A stretch of DNA of 64,000 nucleotides, from the NCBI GenBank assembly GCA_017506865.1, contig JAFCMP010000257.1:682001-746000 (forward strand), in the 5' to 3' direction. This document shows positions 1 to 11,900 of this stretch, piece by piece. The notes below the pieces were generated by a model, which saw only the letters and a program-made list of their open reading frames with translations, was not told where the DNA came from and did no database searches. Source of the DNA: Tribonema minus. Lineage: Eukaryota; Sar; Xanthophyceae; Tribonematales; Tribonemataceae. The translations under genes were made by a program, and so were the position numbers. The number at the start of each line of letters is the position of its first letter. The stretch's first letter is position 1.

Positions 1-265
1 TCCTACATGCAAGCTGCTGCAGAAGCACGCGCGCGTTCGGGGCCGCGTTGATGAACAGCTTGCTGTACTTGCGGATGCGCTGCTCGGCCGCGGACTTCTG
101 CTACTTCAGCACGTCTTGCTCACACTCGTAGCTGTGCACAAGCTGCATGGCACTCATCTCCGCTGCGTGCCGCCGCTGCTGCTTGTCCCGCACAGCCTCG
201 CCCTCCGCATCTAGCTCGTTCTCGAGTTTGATGAGCTTTCGCTCGACCGCAGCAAGGCTGAGCTG
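1..265 (-). pseudogene. Coiled-coil protein exon fragment, interrupted by a stop
   Basis: Read on the minus strand this stretch gives a charged heptad-like peptide rich in Glu, Lys, Arg and Leu (for example AAVERKLIKLENELDAEGE), followed by an in-frame TAG near 109 and then EQRIRKYSKLFINAAPNAR up to the left edge. The composition is that of a long coiled-coil structural or axonemal protein, but I cannot name a family. A diverged, frameshifted copy lies at about 7,870-8,010, so this belongs to the large duplicated repeat and not to a single-copy gene. The stop and the absence of a matching neighbour exon favour a decayed gene fragment. It could instead be one exon of a gene that continues left of the window, with the stop marking an intron boundary. 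Confidence 0.4.
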
Positions 266-1200
266 CTGCTGCTGCTGCTGGTGGTACTGCTGCTGCTGCT
301 GCTGCTAGCCTGTGACTCCAAACATGGCGCTGCAGTGCCGTCGCACAGTGGACCCGGCTCAGGGTGGGGTGGGGCGGGGGGGACTGCACCGTCAACAGAG
401 CCAGGTCGAAGGCAGGTCTCTTGGCGGGCGGCGCTGCGGACAAAGCGCGCCTACACTCTTCGGCAAGCCACGTCGCGCTGGCGATGTGTGCCTACTAGGT
501 ATTACGCTCCTTTGGCGGGGGTCGCTGCAGCTTGCGGCACGCGCTTACGCTCGTTTCGGCGGGCGGCGCTGCGGTCGCGGTGCGCGCCTACGCTCACTTT
601 GGCGGGTCACAGTGGTGCACCAGCTGGCGGCGCGCACCTATGCTCTTTTGGCGGGCGGCGGCGCGCTTACACGCCGCCGCTCTTGGAGTTTGGCGGCGAC
701 GCACACACGCGTTGCTGCCCCCACACGGCAGCGCGCCTACGCGTCGCTGAGCAGCAGGCGGCGGCGTGCACACGCGCTGCCGTTCTTGACATTCTGTGAC
801 TGCAGGCACACTGCTCACAGGGCTTTCACGTTGCTGCTCCACGCTGCGGTAGCCATAGTCACTACGGTAGCAGTGGCGCCGGGTTTGGTAGTGACAGCTG
901 GCTGATGTGGCTGTTCTGGACGTGCTCCAGGCCTATACTTGCCAGTTTCCGCTTGCCTATAGGCTAGCAGCTCAACATAGCGCAGGCCTTTGGCAGCTCA
1001 ACATAGCGCAGGCCTTTGGCACGATGGCTGGTTTGAGTGTACCCTCTGCAACTTGCTAGCCCCACGCGACTCGCAAGGCGCGCGGGGGGGGGGGGGGGGG
1101 GGGGGGCATTGTGGTAGCATTGCACATGCCCTATGCTTAGGGCGTGCTGAGCGTTGACAATTGGGAGCGTCACCTGCCTCACCGTGCACACTTCCGTCAC
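110..1200. repeat. Large dispersed repeat, copy A, first part
   Basis: This segment matches the sequence at 7,870-8,282 and, after the retrotransposon, at 16,788-17,520 in the same order and orientation. Shared blocks are the coiled-coil fragment, the CTG microsatellite, a G-rich stretch before 'caacagagccaggtc', a GC-rich block of repeated 'ggcgggcggcgctgcgg'-like units and a block around 'gcgcaggcctttgg'. The latter is itself doubled at 969-1,020. A poly-G run of 22 bases lies at about 1,085-1,107. I see no gene in it beyond the decayed coiled-coil exon. Confidence 0.75.
262..306. repeat. CTG/CAG trinucleotide microsatellite
   Basis: A run of GCT/CTG triplets with one interruption. On the minus strand it extends the coiled-coil fragment as poly-Gln. 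The equivalent microsatellite in the second repeat copy lies at about 8,003-8,056. Confidence 0.85.
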
Positions 1201-4130
1201 AATCACTCTTGCACGAGATCTGGTGGTGAGGCATCTCCTTGCTGGCCAACTTGAATGGGCCTCGTGTGGGCCGAAAGGCCCCGTGTTTTAACATCATACC
1301 AACAAAAAAAGACATGCAGTGCCCTCAACTATAGACAAGACCGTACATTACCGTGATGGTGATGTGTCTGCGTGTGTGCCCCCTCTGCGTGCTTAGAAAT
1401 GACATCGTCAGATGGCTGTGCTTCTCCGGAATAAACGCATTCAGCACGATTCAGTCACTCTGCTGCATTATGGGCAGGCAGCCTAATATTGTGCATCCAT
1501 GCCTATGACAAAATGCCACGGCGCGCATAATGACAGTGGTGATGTGCTGAGTGAGCACATGTTTACATTGTTGAGATATTGTGTCACTGGTGTCAGCCTT
1601 GTGCAGCAATTCCCAGAGGGTACCCCGGCAAATGTTCAACGGCCAAGTCTGCATGTGACATTCGGTGACATACTGTGTCAAATGCACTTTTTACTTTCAC
1701 TGATGTGAAGCGCGATGGAGCTTCACAGTTCGCTCCGTTTGCACATCGTGCAAAAGACCCAAAATCGCAATAACTTCTGAACTGGAAGCCTGTTTCTCAT
1801 CCTGTTTGGTGCATGGTACAGACCGTATTGTTAGGTATAATGATGATGCAACAGATCTGCAGCAGACCATGTGTGTGATGCTGTGGGTAATTACAAAGCC
1901 TCAAAAGTAAGGTTTACTCGGGTTAAAAGAGTTTGCGTGTCTGTGTGTGCACCGAAAACCCGATATGTATTGCCGGTATTCATGTCACATCATGAACAGG
2001 CAAGATTGAGGTGATCATGCGACAGAAGCTAGTGGTGGGGCTAGCTTAAAAATGAGGCGCGCACAGCACGAAGGAGCAGCCGTGCGGCACAGCTCGCGGA
2101 GGACAGTCTGTGGCAACACAGTGCAGCTGCCTGAGCGAGGCTAACGCAGCACGCGAGAACTGTTGCCGAGTAAGGTGCAGCAACAGCCTTGCTTCACGGT
2201 AAGCAGTGCTGAGCCACGTGTGGCACCAAGTGCTGGCGCTGACTAGCATCACGGCGAATAAAACGCATGGTATGGCGGGGAAGCAGCAACTTGGTGTGGC
2301 TTGTGAGCTGAGCATGGTAAGGCTCAGCTACACGTGTCTGCCAGCATAAGCCCAGTGCAGCTGTTGAGGAAGCTTTACCCATGGCGTGGGCTGCCTGGAC
2401 GGACGGAGCGTGTCGTGTTCCGACGATGGGCTGCTGCAGGCAATGAGGTAATGCTACTTGACTAGCAGGAGGAGCAAAATACTGGTGGTTAAGGTGACAC
2501 AGATATGCAAAAATTTTTGGTCAGTTGACTTGGCGACCCATCAGCAATCAACCTCCACAAGTGGTACTTGCGACAGTTCGCGACGGCGACTGGCCTGGCT
2601 GGCTGAAGTTGAAGCCATAAGTTAACGTATGAGCCCGAGGCTTGCAGAGCTTCATGCTGTCAAATCGGGCAAGTGAGCAGCAGACTGTCAATTGACTCGG
2701 CGACCCATCAGTCATGAACTTCTGTGGCTAGTGCTTGCCAACTGTTTGCAACGGCAACTGGCTTGGGCTGGCTGCAGCTGAAGACATATGCAACATGCGG
2801 GGCTTGCAGAGCTGCCAGTGCATGCTGTCATACTGGGCCATGTATGCAGTGAGCACGCAGCAGGTTGCGGTTGGCTGACTATGAGCATCAAACAGCCATG
2901 ACCGGTCCTTGCCGACTGTTTACAGTGGTGACTGGCTTGGGCTGGTTGCACCCGAAGACGTAATCCAGCTTTCAGGCTTGCAGAGCGGCCTGAACTAGCA
3001 CTGAGTGGCACCCTCGCGGTATGCCGCAAAGGGTACCAAGGCTTTTACCTGCATGCCACTGCCATGGTCGTGGCATAGCTGCTTCTGGCAGCAGGTGCCA
3101 TGAAAATGCATTCTTCATAAAGGTCAGGTGATACCTCGACGCACTGGTGTCAACAGCATCATGTGGTATGAGAGCAGCTGAGGCGCAGACAAACCTGGCC
3201 CAGCAGGACGTTACAGCAAACTTCTGATGTTGCTATGAAACCTGCATGGAGTAAGTGCATTCCTCTGGGCGGTGTATGCGCTTGAAGCTACATAAAAGTG
3301 ATACCAACAAGAATCTGGCTGAACTTCTGCTTTGCCATGCTTGGTGTGCAATGAAGCAGGTAGAGTGTCTGCTGCTGTGCATTGACAACGGTGTGCCTGC
3401 AGACATGTCTGCAAGGCCAGCTTCCATTGGCAACATGTTTGCAATACAACAACCCCGACGTCAAATTTCCACGGCTTGTGAGCAAACACTGTGACAATGC
3501 TCTTGTTGAATTTTTGTAGCACCAAGGTGCACTCTACTTGCGCGCGTCCCTAGGACTCTCCCCCAGCCCGCAGGGCTATTATACAAAGTACTAAGATGTG
3601 ATGCGTCAATGTTATACAGGAACCCAGATATCTTATACCATATGCATTGTATCGCCAGCTGGTTGCCACCTGGCAGTGCCAGTGGCCCAGAGCGCACACC
3701 TGCACGTCCGAGTCGGGCATGCGCACGTTAACAATTGATGGAAGCTTGTAATAGATTTAATTGTTGTGGCTGCTTGCTGCCCATCGTTGCGTTCATGCAC
3801 ATGGACCCACAAACCACAGCTGCACCTTCGGGGCTGCTAGATAAAACAACTGCAAAACAATTATAGATCATGCTCAGCTTGCGCAGTGCGACACGCACGC
3901 CAAAACTCAATCTTTAAAGCAATTGCAGCCGCCTAGAGATCTCTGGGGCCCCTTCGCCTCGAACGGGGGTACTCTTTGGTATAATATACTTCAAAAGTAT
4001 AAATAAACATGAATGGACGATAAGTCAATACGAAAGCAGCGTTTGAACTATATTAATCGATTTATATTTAATATGGTTCAGCGTTCATACGTTGAACAAA
4101 ATAGCGACCCCCGACCAAATTTTTTACAAG
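1200..4130. other. Segment present only in repeat copy A (about 2.9 kb)
   Basis: Copy B passes almost directly from the 'gggagcgtcacctgcc' block (about 17,500) to the 'gtaaccgccg' block (about 17,605), whereas in copy A these blocks lie about 3 kb apart. The segment is therefore an insertion in A or a deletion in B. It has no convincing gene. It contains a three-unit degenerate tandem repeat (2,515-3,030). The AT-rich stretch at 3,960-4,110 resembles 7,640-7,760. I found no terminal repeats. Confidence 0.45.
2515..3030. repeat. Degenerate tandem repeat, three units of about 175 bp
   Basis: Each unit contains a block like 'gactcggcgacccatcag', then a short 'gccaactgtttgcaacgg'-type block and then 'gactggcttgggctggctgc'. 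Units start near 2,520, 2,690 and 2,880. No coding potential was seen. Confidence 0.7.
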
Positions 4131-5600
4131 TGGATGCAAGCACTCGACACTCGGTCGACACTCGAGTCACCAAGTGAGTGTATAACCGCCGCACAGGGAT
4201 CGCCTTTTTTCTCACACACAGCAGCAAGACTGCCTAGTCTGGCCAAGAGGCCCAGATGATGCTGAGTATCCACCTCAGAGCTTCTGTGGCCCACCTCGTG
4301 TGCCTGCTACGCGCAGCGAGGCCCGTGTGTGTGCTGGGCGCTGCAACAAGCCTGCCATATCTATGGCGCACACACACGGGAGATGGTGTGGGTGGCGATC
4401 ACTGGCAGCGTGTTCGCAGGGGCCATTGTGGCCCTCCCCTGAGGTAGCGCTTACGTACCTGCCTCAGCATCATCCTTGGCGTTCTAGGCGTGGGCAGCTG
4501 GTGTCAGCGGGGTTCAGACCTTGCGTCGGCGGAGTGATAAGCTCAGAGGTCCCATCGCGTCTGCTGCAGCGGATGCCCTGGCCTGGGCTTGGGAGACGAG
4601 CATCGCGAGAGTTCTCAGTGGCATCGACGTGCTTGCGGATTTCAAGGCGTTGCAGGGACATCATCAGGGTCCTTCACCTGCCTACAGCGCTTGGTAAGCA
4701 ACAATCATTTGACAAGCACTCGTGTTCCTGGTCATTCAGCGTTCTTGAGACTCTCAGTAAAGCAATTGGAGCTTGCGAGACAGCGATCTAATCGGCGAAG
4801 TAGCAGCTGGGTTATTGCAGCACAGGACATCACAAACAACGCTGGTCGTCGTGACAGCACTGCTGACGTTTGGCATGGTCACTCTCGATCATCCGCTGCC
4901 CATTTGCTAGTATGCCCCATGTGAGCAGCGCATGAAGATAGTGTCATGTCAAAACGCTAGTAATGCTGATGCGTCGGGCTACTAGCTGGTGTTGTTAGTG
5001 GTCTCATTTGCTGCCAGCACGACACAGCTGCTAATACTGCTGAGGCGTCGCCGTCACATGTCACTGTCAGGCTCCAGCTGCATTACCAAGTTAGTCTCAC
5101 AGGATGCTTTACAGGAATGTGACTCTAGGAGCTTGCTAGATGATAAATGCTCGCCAACCTAGTATGGAGGAGGATAACCCAGGTGCAGCCCATTCGTCTT
5201 GATAGCCTGCGGGAAGAAATGCTGTTGAACATTCTCAACTTTGTGCGGGCATTCGGATATGGAGTCCAGGCAATGTACATTGCTTGGGTTCGGCAGTTGC
5301 AGTGCTGGGAGCTGTTGTGGGAGGCTTGTATGGATGACCTGGGTTCGATGAACACTCAGCCGACACACTGCATAGCGCGGCGTGTGTGCAAGCACGTGAT
5401 CTGACTATAGTCGGTCTTGGGCACTCTCGGTGGCTGGCAACCAGAAGCAGTCTTGTTTGCAGGAGGGCATGATGCGCATGTGTCCTTTTCTGGGGGGCTG
5501 GGGGACTCCGTCGCCCCCTGCCTTCCCGGGCCATCCCCTCTGTCCAAATGCCCTTCAAAGTTTGGATCATCACAGTGAGGCACACTTGCAGTCACTGTGG

Positions 5601-5753
5601 GTGCTGTGCGCCCAGGTGTTGTCGATACAACGCGTCTTGGTACCTGTACGACAGTGATACAATGCATCTCGGTGACTGTACGATGCCACCTGTACAACAC
5701 TGCCGTACAGGTACCGAGATGCGATGTATCGACAACACCTGGGCACACAGTGC
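5601..5753. repeat. Fold-back palindrome, arms about 50 bp
   Basis: The left arm 'gcccaggtgttgtcgataca' and its continuation through 'ggtacctgtacg' reappear reverse-complemented at the right end ('tgtatcgacaacacctgggc'), around a central part of about 50 bp that also contains diverged arm-like sequence. A homologous palindrome is at 19,040-19,192. In DNA or RNA this would form a long hairpin. It could be a small fold-back or MITE-type element carried within the larger repeat. Confidence 0.8.
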
Positions 5754-6707
5754 TGGTGAAACACTGATTTTAGCAAGTGAGCATCGCAGTGTGCTGAAGA
5801 TTTTTTTGGCATTGCTTCACTTGTGGCTTCTTTCTCTCCAACTATTTACCTCAAGTTTTTGTGAAATTACTTCTTGATCAGCCCTGTTTTGAGCAGACCG
5901 CTTTTTAAAACGTACCTGCCCATTATTTACCGGAATTCAGCTTGGAATAGTAGCATGCTGTCTGGAGTTCCAATCTTAGTGTTCAACAAGTTGTAGTGCT
6001 ACCGTTAGACATCTCCAGCAAGCATTACCATATAGCAAGTAGTCGCTGTAGTTAGTGTAGTTTCCTTGCGAAATGTATGCACCTTGCCACGGTGCGGGGG
6101 CCTCGACACAAAGATTGTCCAACTAAGGCAGACCACTACTTCACCAGGCAAGTGTGAGCATGATTTTGTGTTTTCTGCTTCACAGCAAACTTCAAGCGGC
6201 CCGATGGCAGGCAGCTCCCAACACCTAGTCAAGGGCGTGGTTATCAAAGTGAACAACGTGAATCAATGTGCCTAAAATGGAGTGATGTTCTGCCGTTGTC
6301 AACCCAATTGTAATATTCTTCGTCATGCCAAGTGTTTCTCCCATGTCCCACCTGGCAGGTTTGCAAGTTAACACGTTTCTGCAAAGCTGTCCTCAATGTG
6401 TTCAGGGTCCGCACGGAGCAGCAGCCAAGGCGGCGAGGAGCATGAAGGGACATCCGGAGTCCGCTCAACACTTTCTATACTGTAGTAATACTGTTGGCCA
6501 AGACCACTTCTTGTCACACGTGTATTGGTCGGGGGAGAATAAAGTAGGGGAGAACCAGGGGGGCCTTGTGCAATGGCGGGCCAGAATCGACCTTTTCAGG
6601 GCCATTCTCACAGAGGGGTATGTGCCACTGCGAAAATGCTTTCCCCTTTTCTCCTCTCCCCTTGTCCACCAAAACATCAATGCAAACTGAACTTCACAAT
6701 AGGACAT

Positions 6708-6748
6708 CGGTGTGTGTGTGTGTAAGTGTGTGTGTGTGTGTGTGTTTG
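6708..6748. repeat. GT dinucleotide microsatellite
   Basis: A near-pure GT tract. The homologous position in copy B (about 20,195-20,245) also carries an interrupted GT tract. Confidence 0.85.
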
Positions 6749-6990
6749 TATGCTCCAGCTAGTGTGTCTGCATGCACATCATTATAGCTTATGTCTGCAT
6801 GCGCATTATGCTGAATGTGCTCCAAGGCTGATCAAGTGCATGCACATGTGCCACATGCAGCAGTGTCATGAAGTTCAACTTGCTCAAAGTATTGAGGTTG
6901 CATGCATTCACTTGATTGCTTGCTGATTGACCTAGATATGTATTCATGTTCTTCCCATTACCCAACAGACTACTCAGAGCACCGCATGCC

Positions 6991-7869
6991 TCAAAAGTCA
7001 AAGGGAAAACATGCCAAGAGTCGCTGAGTCGTTAAAATGTGTGCGCACAGAACAGAGCTGACAGTTATTCTTGTCTGCACGTGCACCCGACTGGCCAGCC
7101 AGCCTGTTCACCAGGCCTGCAGATCCCTTGCAATCTGGGCAACACATTACCACAGGATGAACAATGAGCGTAAACCAAGCATGCATTTGTGCACCAATTC
7201 TGACATACGTACTTATGTCAAGCGGCGCTCGTCACGGCACTACAACTACGAAGCATGAACGATTGATAGGAGCAACGCTGCTGCAGCTTCAGGCATCGAT
7301 GATGCCTGAATTCCTGAGACTTGGAGCCTCCTGAGTTACGCTGCCATTTCAATTTCCAAATGGCATTTCCCCCTGTTTTCCACAAATGCGAGCTCGATCC
7401 TGGTAGCAAGCCAGGCATCTACCTCCTGTGCTTTTCGCGCTCCAAGTGATCTCTGGCCTGCTCGATGCTAGCCTTGAGCACATGGTCCCATGTCCTTTGG
7501 CTCCACCTTAGGGTTGCTAAGCCTTTTGGTCACAAACACATCACAAAGTTTTTTCTCACACATTGCAAAGTTTTTTTCTCACACATTGCAATGCCCACAA
7601 GGCAGAACCAAGCAACCGCCCACCCTCTCCCCTTCGCCTCAAACAGGCGTACGAGTACATGACAACTACATTAATACAAAAGCCGCGTATGAGTTGAAAA
7701 CAAAGCGACAGCGCTCTACAAAGAAGCCCAGCAGTTCAATGCGGTTGAAAGTTTATACGAATCCGCACCTCACTAGCCCTAACCCTCAACGAGTCAACGA
7801 TCATGAGTCACATTCGAGTCAGGGTGTGTAACGGATTGCAGCGCGTCTCGCTCACCCTCATACCGGTGA
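6991..7869. other. Sequence between repeat copies; no gene seen
   Basis: Nothing coding is convincing here. A short direct duplication around 7,547-7,590 ('acaaagttttttctcacaca' followed by a near copy) is visible. The stretch 7,640-7,760 resembles 3,940-4,110 in copy A, suggesting a further partial copy of the same family. Confidence 0.4.
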
Positions 7870-8016
7870 ACGAGCAGCATCATGGCGCTCATCTCCACCG
7901 CGTGCTGCAGCTACTGCTTGCTGCACAGCCTCGCCCTCCGTACACACGTGTCTAGCTCATCCTCGAGGTCGATGAGCGTCCGCTCGACCGCACTCAGACT
8001 GCGCTGCTGCTGCTGC

Positions 8017-8058
<42 letters not shown>

Positions 8059-8282
8059 GAAAGTGACATCACATACTACAAAACACTCCAGCATTTTTTT
8101 CAGAGCGGTTGCGGTCGCACTGTTCACCTAACCCTAGCCCTAAGCCTAACCCTCAACAAGCAAACATTGCGATGCAGTGCCGTCACATGGTGGACTTGGC
8201 TCTGGGGGGGGAGGGGGGGGGGGGGGGGGGACTCCACCGTCAACAGAGCCAGGTCAAATGCAGCTGCCTATGTCCGACTCTT
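7870..8282. repeat. Large dispersed repeat, copy B, first part (left of LTR element)
   Basis: This is homologous to 130-430. It holds the diverged, frameshifted coiled-coil fragment (7,870-8,010, minus), a CTG/CAG microsatellite at about 8,003-8,056, telomere-like 'ccctaagcctaaccct' at about 8,130-8,157, and a G tract at about 8,207-8,230. It is cut at 8,282/8,283 by insertion of the LTR retrotransposon. The matching uninterrupted sequence in copy A is near 420. Confidence 0.75.
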
Positions 8283-8665
8283 TGATACAGCAAAGCAGCC
8301 TGGAGTCTATGTTCTTGAGCAATAGAGCTGCTGAGCTGCTAGTGACATCAAAGTGCAACCAACTTGCAGGGCAAACATCAGTGGGGCAAACAAAGACACA
8401 CCTGTGTAGACATGACTGAAGAAGGAGAGTGAGCCCAATGGATATGGCTCAGCTCCAGAGGTCTTGCTGTCTCCCAGCCAGGATGGCCTCTTGTTGCTTG
8501 CCTTGTAGGTGCCTCGAGCACTTTGTTGTTGAAGCAAAAAAAGCCGTCCTCCTAGTTGCTGGCACAGGGCTTGAAGTTGAAGTACCGGTCCAGAGAACGG
8601 TCTCCCCCTTCCAGAGCTCCTGGCATTTCATGCTACTTGTAGCATAAAACAGAGAACTTGTATCA
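8283..8665 (-). repeat. 3' LTR of the Ty3/gypsy element
   Basis: 383 bp, TGATAC...GTATCA ends, same length as and reading identical to 16,405-16,787. An internal block, ATGGCTCAGCTCCAGAGG (about 8,446-8,463), also occurs at the rearrangement breakpoint in gag, a likely template-switch homology. Confidence 0.9.
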
Positions 8666-8679
8666 TCCCTCTTCTTTGA
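8666..8679 (-). other. Polypurine tract of the Ty3/gypsy element
   Basis: On the minus strand a run close to AAAGAAGAGGGA directly precedes the TGATAC start of the 3' LTR. This is where plus-strand DNA synthesis would be primed, and it fixes the element's orientation. Confidence 0.75.
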
Positions 8680-8918
8680 AAGGGCCGCCGTCCGCGGCGC
8701 CCACTAGACTGGTGCGCGGAAGTCGACGTTTTATGATACTTGATATTCAGCAATCCGCCTGCTCTGTCGCATCATAGCCAGGTTCTTGTCTTGTCTAGGT
8801 TTAGGGTGCGTCACCGTTCACCGTTCCTTCACGCCAAGCGCGTGAGCTCAACACGGCTTCAGGGTCAACACCGATGCTTCACCGCTCCTTCGCACCACGC
8901 GTGCGAGTTCAACGCGAT

Positions 8919-11900
8919 TCAACATTTGCGCAGGCGTTTCTGGGGTCTAGTATCCCCGGTCTCGTGACTTGCAGCTGGCAAATCAATTTGTATGTCGGCC
9001 TTGAGCGGCTCCTCGGCGAGCTCGCGTGCCAGCATGAGGTTCCAAGATGAAGGTTCAGCTCGAGCGTCATCACGGTAATATTCGGCTCTGAGCTTCAAAC
9101 GCTTCTCTAGAGGCTTTTGTCCTCGCGTGTTGGGGAACTCCACATCAAAAGTGAATTCTCCACAATCGCGCTTGGCGGACACAAGCCTAAGCAAGACGCC
9201 GCGGCTCCATCCGGAAGGGAACCGGTAGCGGAGAACTTGGCCAACGTAGAGTGGTCCAAAGTCAGTTGGCAAGCATGGACTCACAGTCACTCTTACATTA
9301 GCAGGCGGGTCAGCCGTAAGGCTGGAGTCAAAGGTAGGTTCTGGCTCGTTGCGCTGACGCGCTAACCTACGCAGTCTGTCGCGCACGCCTTCGGCCATGA
9401 GCTTAGCAGCTCGTACCTGAGAAGACGTTAAGTCCTCCCACGTGCCATCAGAGTAGCGTACACGCCAGCGGGACAGCGCGAAGTCACGTACCTGGCCCCA
9501 CAAGTAGTCAGTCGAGTTCGGCACATCATTGACTTGCCGGACCACTTGCGTGCCGCAAGGGTATCGCAGCAATGCAGCATCTTTGGACAGCGTGCAATCT
9601 TCGCGAGGAAGGTGACGTTCAGCGTATGGGGGAACGTTACCTTGGTGCTTGAGCTCATACAAAGCATGAAAAGTGTCCAATACCCATGGTGGTATGAACA
9701 CCAGTTCTACAAGCTCTTTCTCGCGCACCCACTCTGAAGTAGTGCCGTCGCGCGCCAGCCACTTGTATGACCAGCCGCCGTCCTCGTCAGCTCTGCGGTC
9801 CAGTATCTGGCACAATTGCTGGTCAGGGTCCAGCTCTTGCAGTTGCGCGGAGTCCAGGAGGGCATGTACTCCCTCAATGTCAAGTCGCGCGGGTCTGGGG
9901 TGATATGGCTTCATGTTTTCAACATGCGCGGTGGTCTCGCGTATGCGCGTGCCCATGAGTTGGCATTGAAAAGAAAGCCCTGAGTCACCGTACGGAGCTA
10001 CTAGCTTCCAGGGGCCAGTGAAATGCTCCTCAATGGCACTTGCGCGGCCGCGTGAAGGTGGTTTCTTGATCCACACATAGTCACCGACCTCCAAGTGTAT
10101 AGTGCGTTGGATTTGGTCATTGCGAGCTTGAATGCGCTCAGCACGTTGCTGCAGCGCCTCGCCAACCGCCTCCTCAGCAAGTTTAAGATTTTCTTGCAGA
10201 CGCTTTACCTCAGCATGTAGGTCTTGTGGACTTGCAACCTCAGAGGTCAAAGCGTCAAGAGGGAAGCGTGCTTCGCGACCATAAACACAGAAGAATGGGG
10301 TCAGACCCGTCTCCTCCCTAGGCGTGTTCCTGAGCGCAAATTGCACGGCATCAAGGTATACATGCCAGCGTGCCTGGTAGCGAGAACAGAGTCTAGCAAG
10401 CGCTCGCTTGACGCGCCCATTCATGTTCTCAACGACGCCGTTAGACTGGGGGTGATATGCGCTGGTTTCAATCTTGTGCACTTTAAAGAAGGTGCAGAGC
10501 GTGGTTATCAGCGCACTCATGAATTCTGCGGCCCTGTCAGACATCAGCTCTTCCACAAGCGCGCCGCACTCAAAGAGCACTCTTGCCAGTAGGGGTGCGG
10601 CCTCAGCTGCTGATCGTGTCTTTACGGGGAAAAGCCAACAGTAGCCTGACCTAGCTTCGGTGATGATGAGCAAGTATCGATGCCCTTCTGAGGAAAGGAC
10701 GCCGACTTCGGTGTAGTCCACATGCAAGCGTTGCCACATGTGTGTAGATGGCATCAGTGCTTGCTTGTACCTGGCAGTGGACTGCGGTTTGGTTTGTTGA
10801 CAAGGGACGCATGAGCGTACGTAGTCTCGGACGTCAGCGCCTAACCCTCTCCAATACATGCGTTCCAGCACCTTGGCGTGCGTGGCAGCAGTCGAGGGGT
10901 GTTGAGCACTGCCATCATCATGGCAAAGACGGAGCACTAGTGGCTTCAAAGCGTCGGGGATCACCCACTGAGTAATTAAGGTGCCCTTCTTTGACCGACT
11001 TGCCATGAAGTGCACGAGTAAACCGTCAGGTTCAACTGTGAAAAACTCTTGGTTCTGGCTGACAAATTTGGCAAGGCTAGGGTCAGGGGTCTGGCCTTGT
11101 GTTTCCAGATAGTGCTTCACAGATGAACAGAAATGGTCACTTTCCTGCCAACGCACAAAGTTTTTGCGTTCCAGCATAGCAGGTGAAGACTCTAGGCGTG
11201 AGTCAGACTCTCCAGTCTGGGTTGACATATTGTCATCTGAAGTATCTGCTTCAGCGTCTTCAGCTCCAAGGGCAAGGTCAGTGATTTCGCTAGTTTCGGT
11301 TGGAGCAGTTGCATCTCTAAGCGGCGAGAGTATCGCAGCGCAGCTGTCCCAAATGTGCTCAGAATACGAGCCCAATTTCATGCTGCAAAGCATGGAAACG
11401 AGGGGAGTGTTTTCTAGTTCTGGTTCACCTCCCTCTTCTTTGAAAAGCGCGGTGTGCACGCACGCGCTCTCGTGCATGGTATCACTGAGGTCATGTACCT
11501 CCTGAGGTGTCAATGTACCCATGCGGTTGCTCAGTTTTGTAGATATTTGTGCAAGTTTGTTAAATTTAAAAGCCGTGCCTCCCAGGCATGCCGTATAAGC
11601 ACCTATGCGGCCTAGAAATGCTGGTGAGTCTTGCAGTTGTTCATCATCAAAACGTACCCCAGACGGAGGTGCAGGTCCAGCATCGGTGCAGTCGGGCCAC
11701 TGCTCGTCAGCGTGCTCGTACTGCCTAGGTCCGATGATCTCCGTCATCTGAGGCATGCGTGAAGGGCAGTCTGCATTGCCATTGTCTTTGCCAGGCCTGT
11801 GTACGACCATGATGTCGTATTCCTGGAGACGCATGGCCCAATGTAGCAGCTTGCTATTGTGATTGTTCAAGGTCAAGAGCCAGCGAAGCGCAGACGCGTC

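Larger units (their letters stand above)
4140..6990. repeat. Large dispersed repeat, copy A, second part
   Basis: The segment aligns by eye with 17,560-20,460. Both have the 'gatgctgagtat' block, the 'gcacacacacgggagatggtgtgggtgg' block, the 'gctgggagctgttgtgggaggc' block, a fold-back hairpin, a '(G)n agaac' block and a GT microsatellite, in the same order. Long stretches are nearly identical (for example 5,280-5,620 against 18,720-19,060), while others are diverged with indels. Short open frames such as 5,147-5,404 are not shared intact between the copies, so I do not call genes. Confidence 0.8.

Noticed and set aside
8307..8647. Short open frames inside the LTRs (both strands)
   Set aside because: They repeat identically in both LTRs, have no family features and overlap on both strands.
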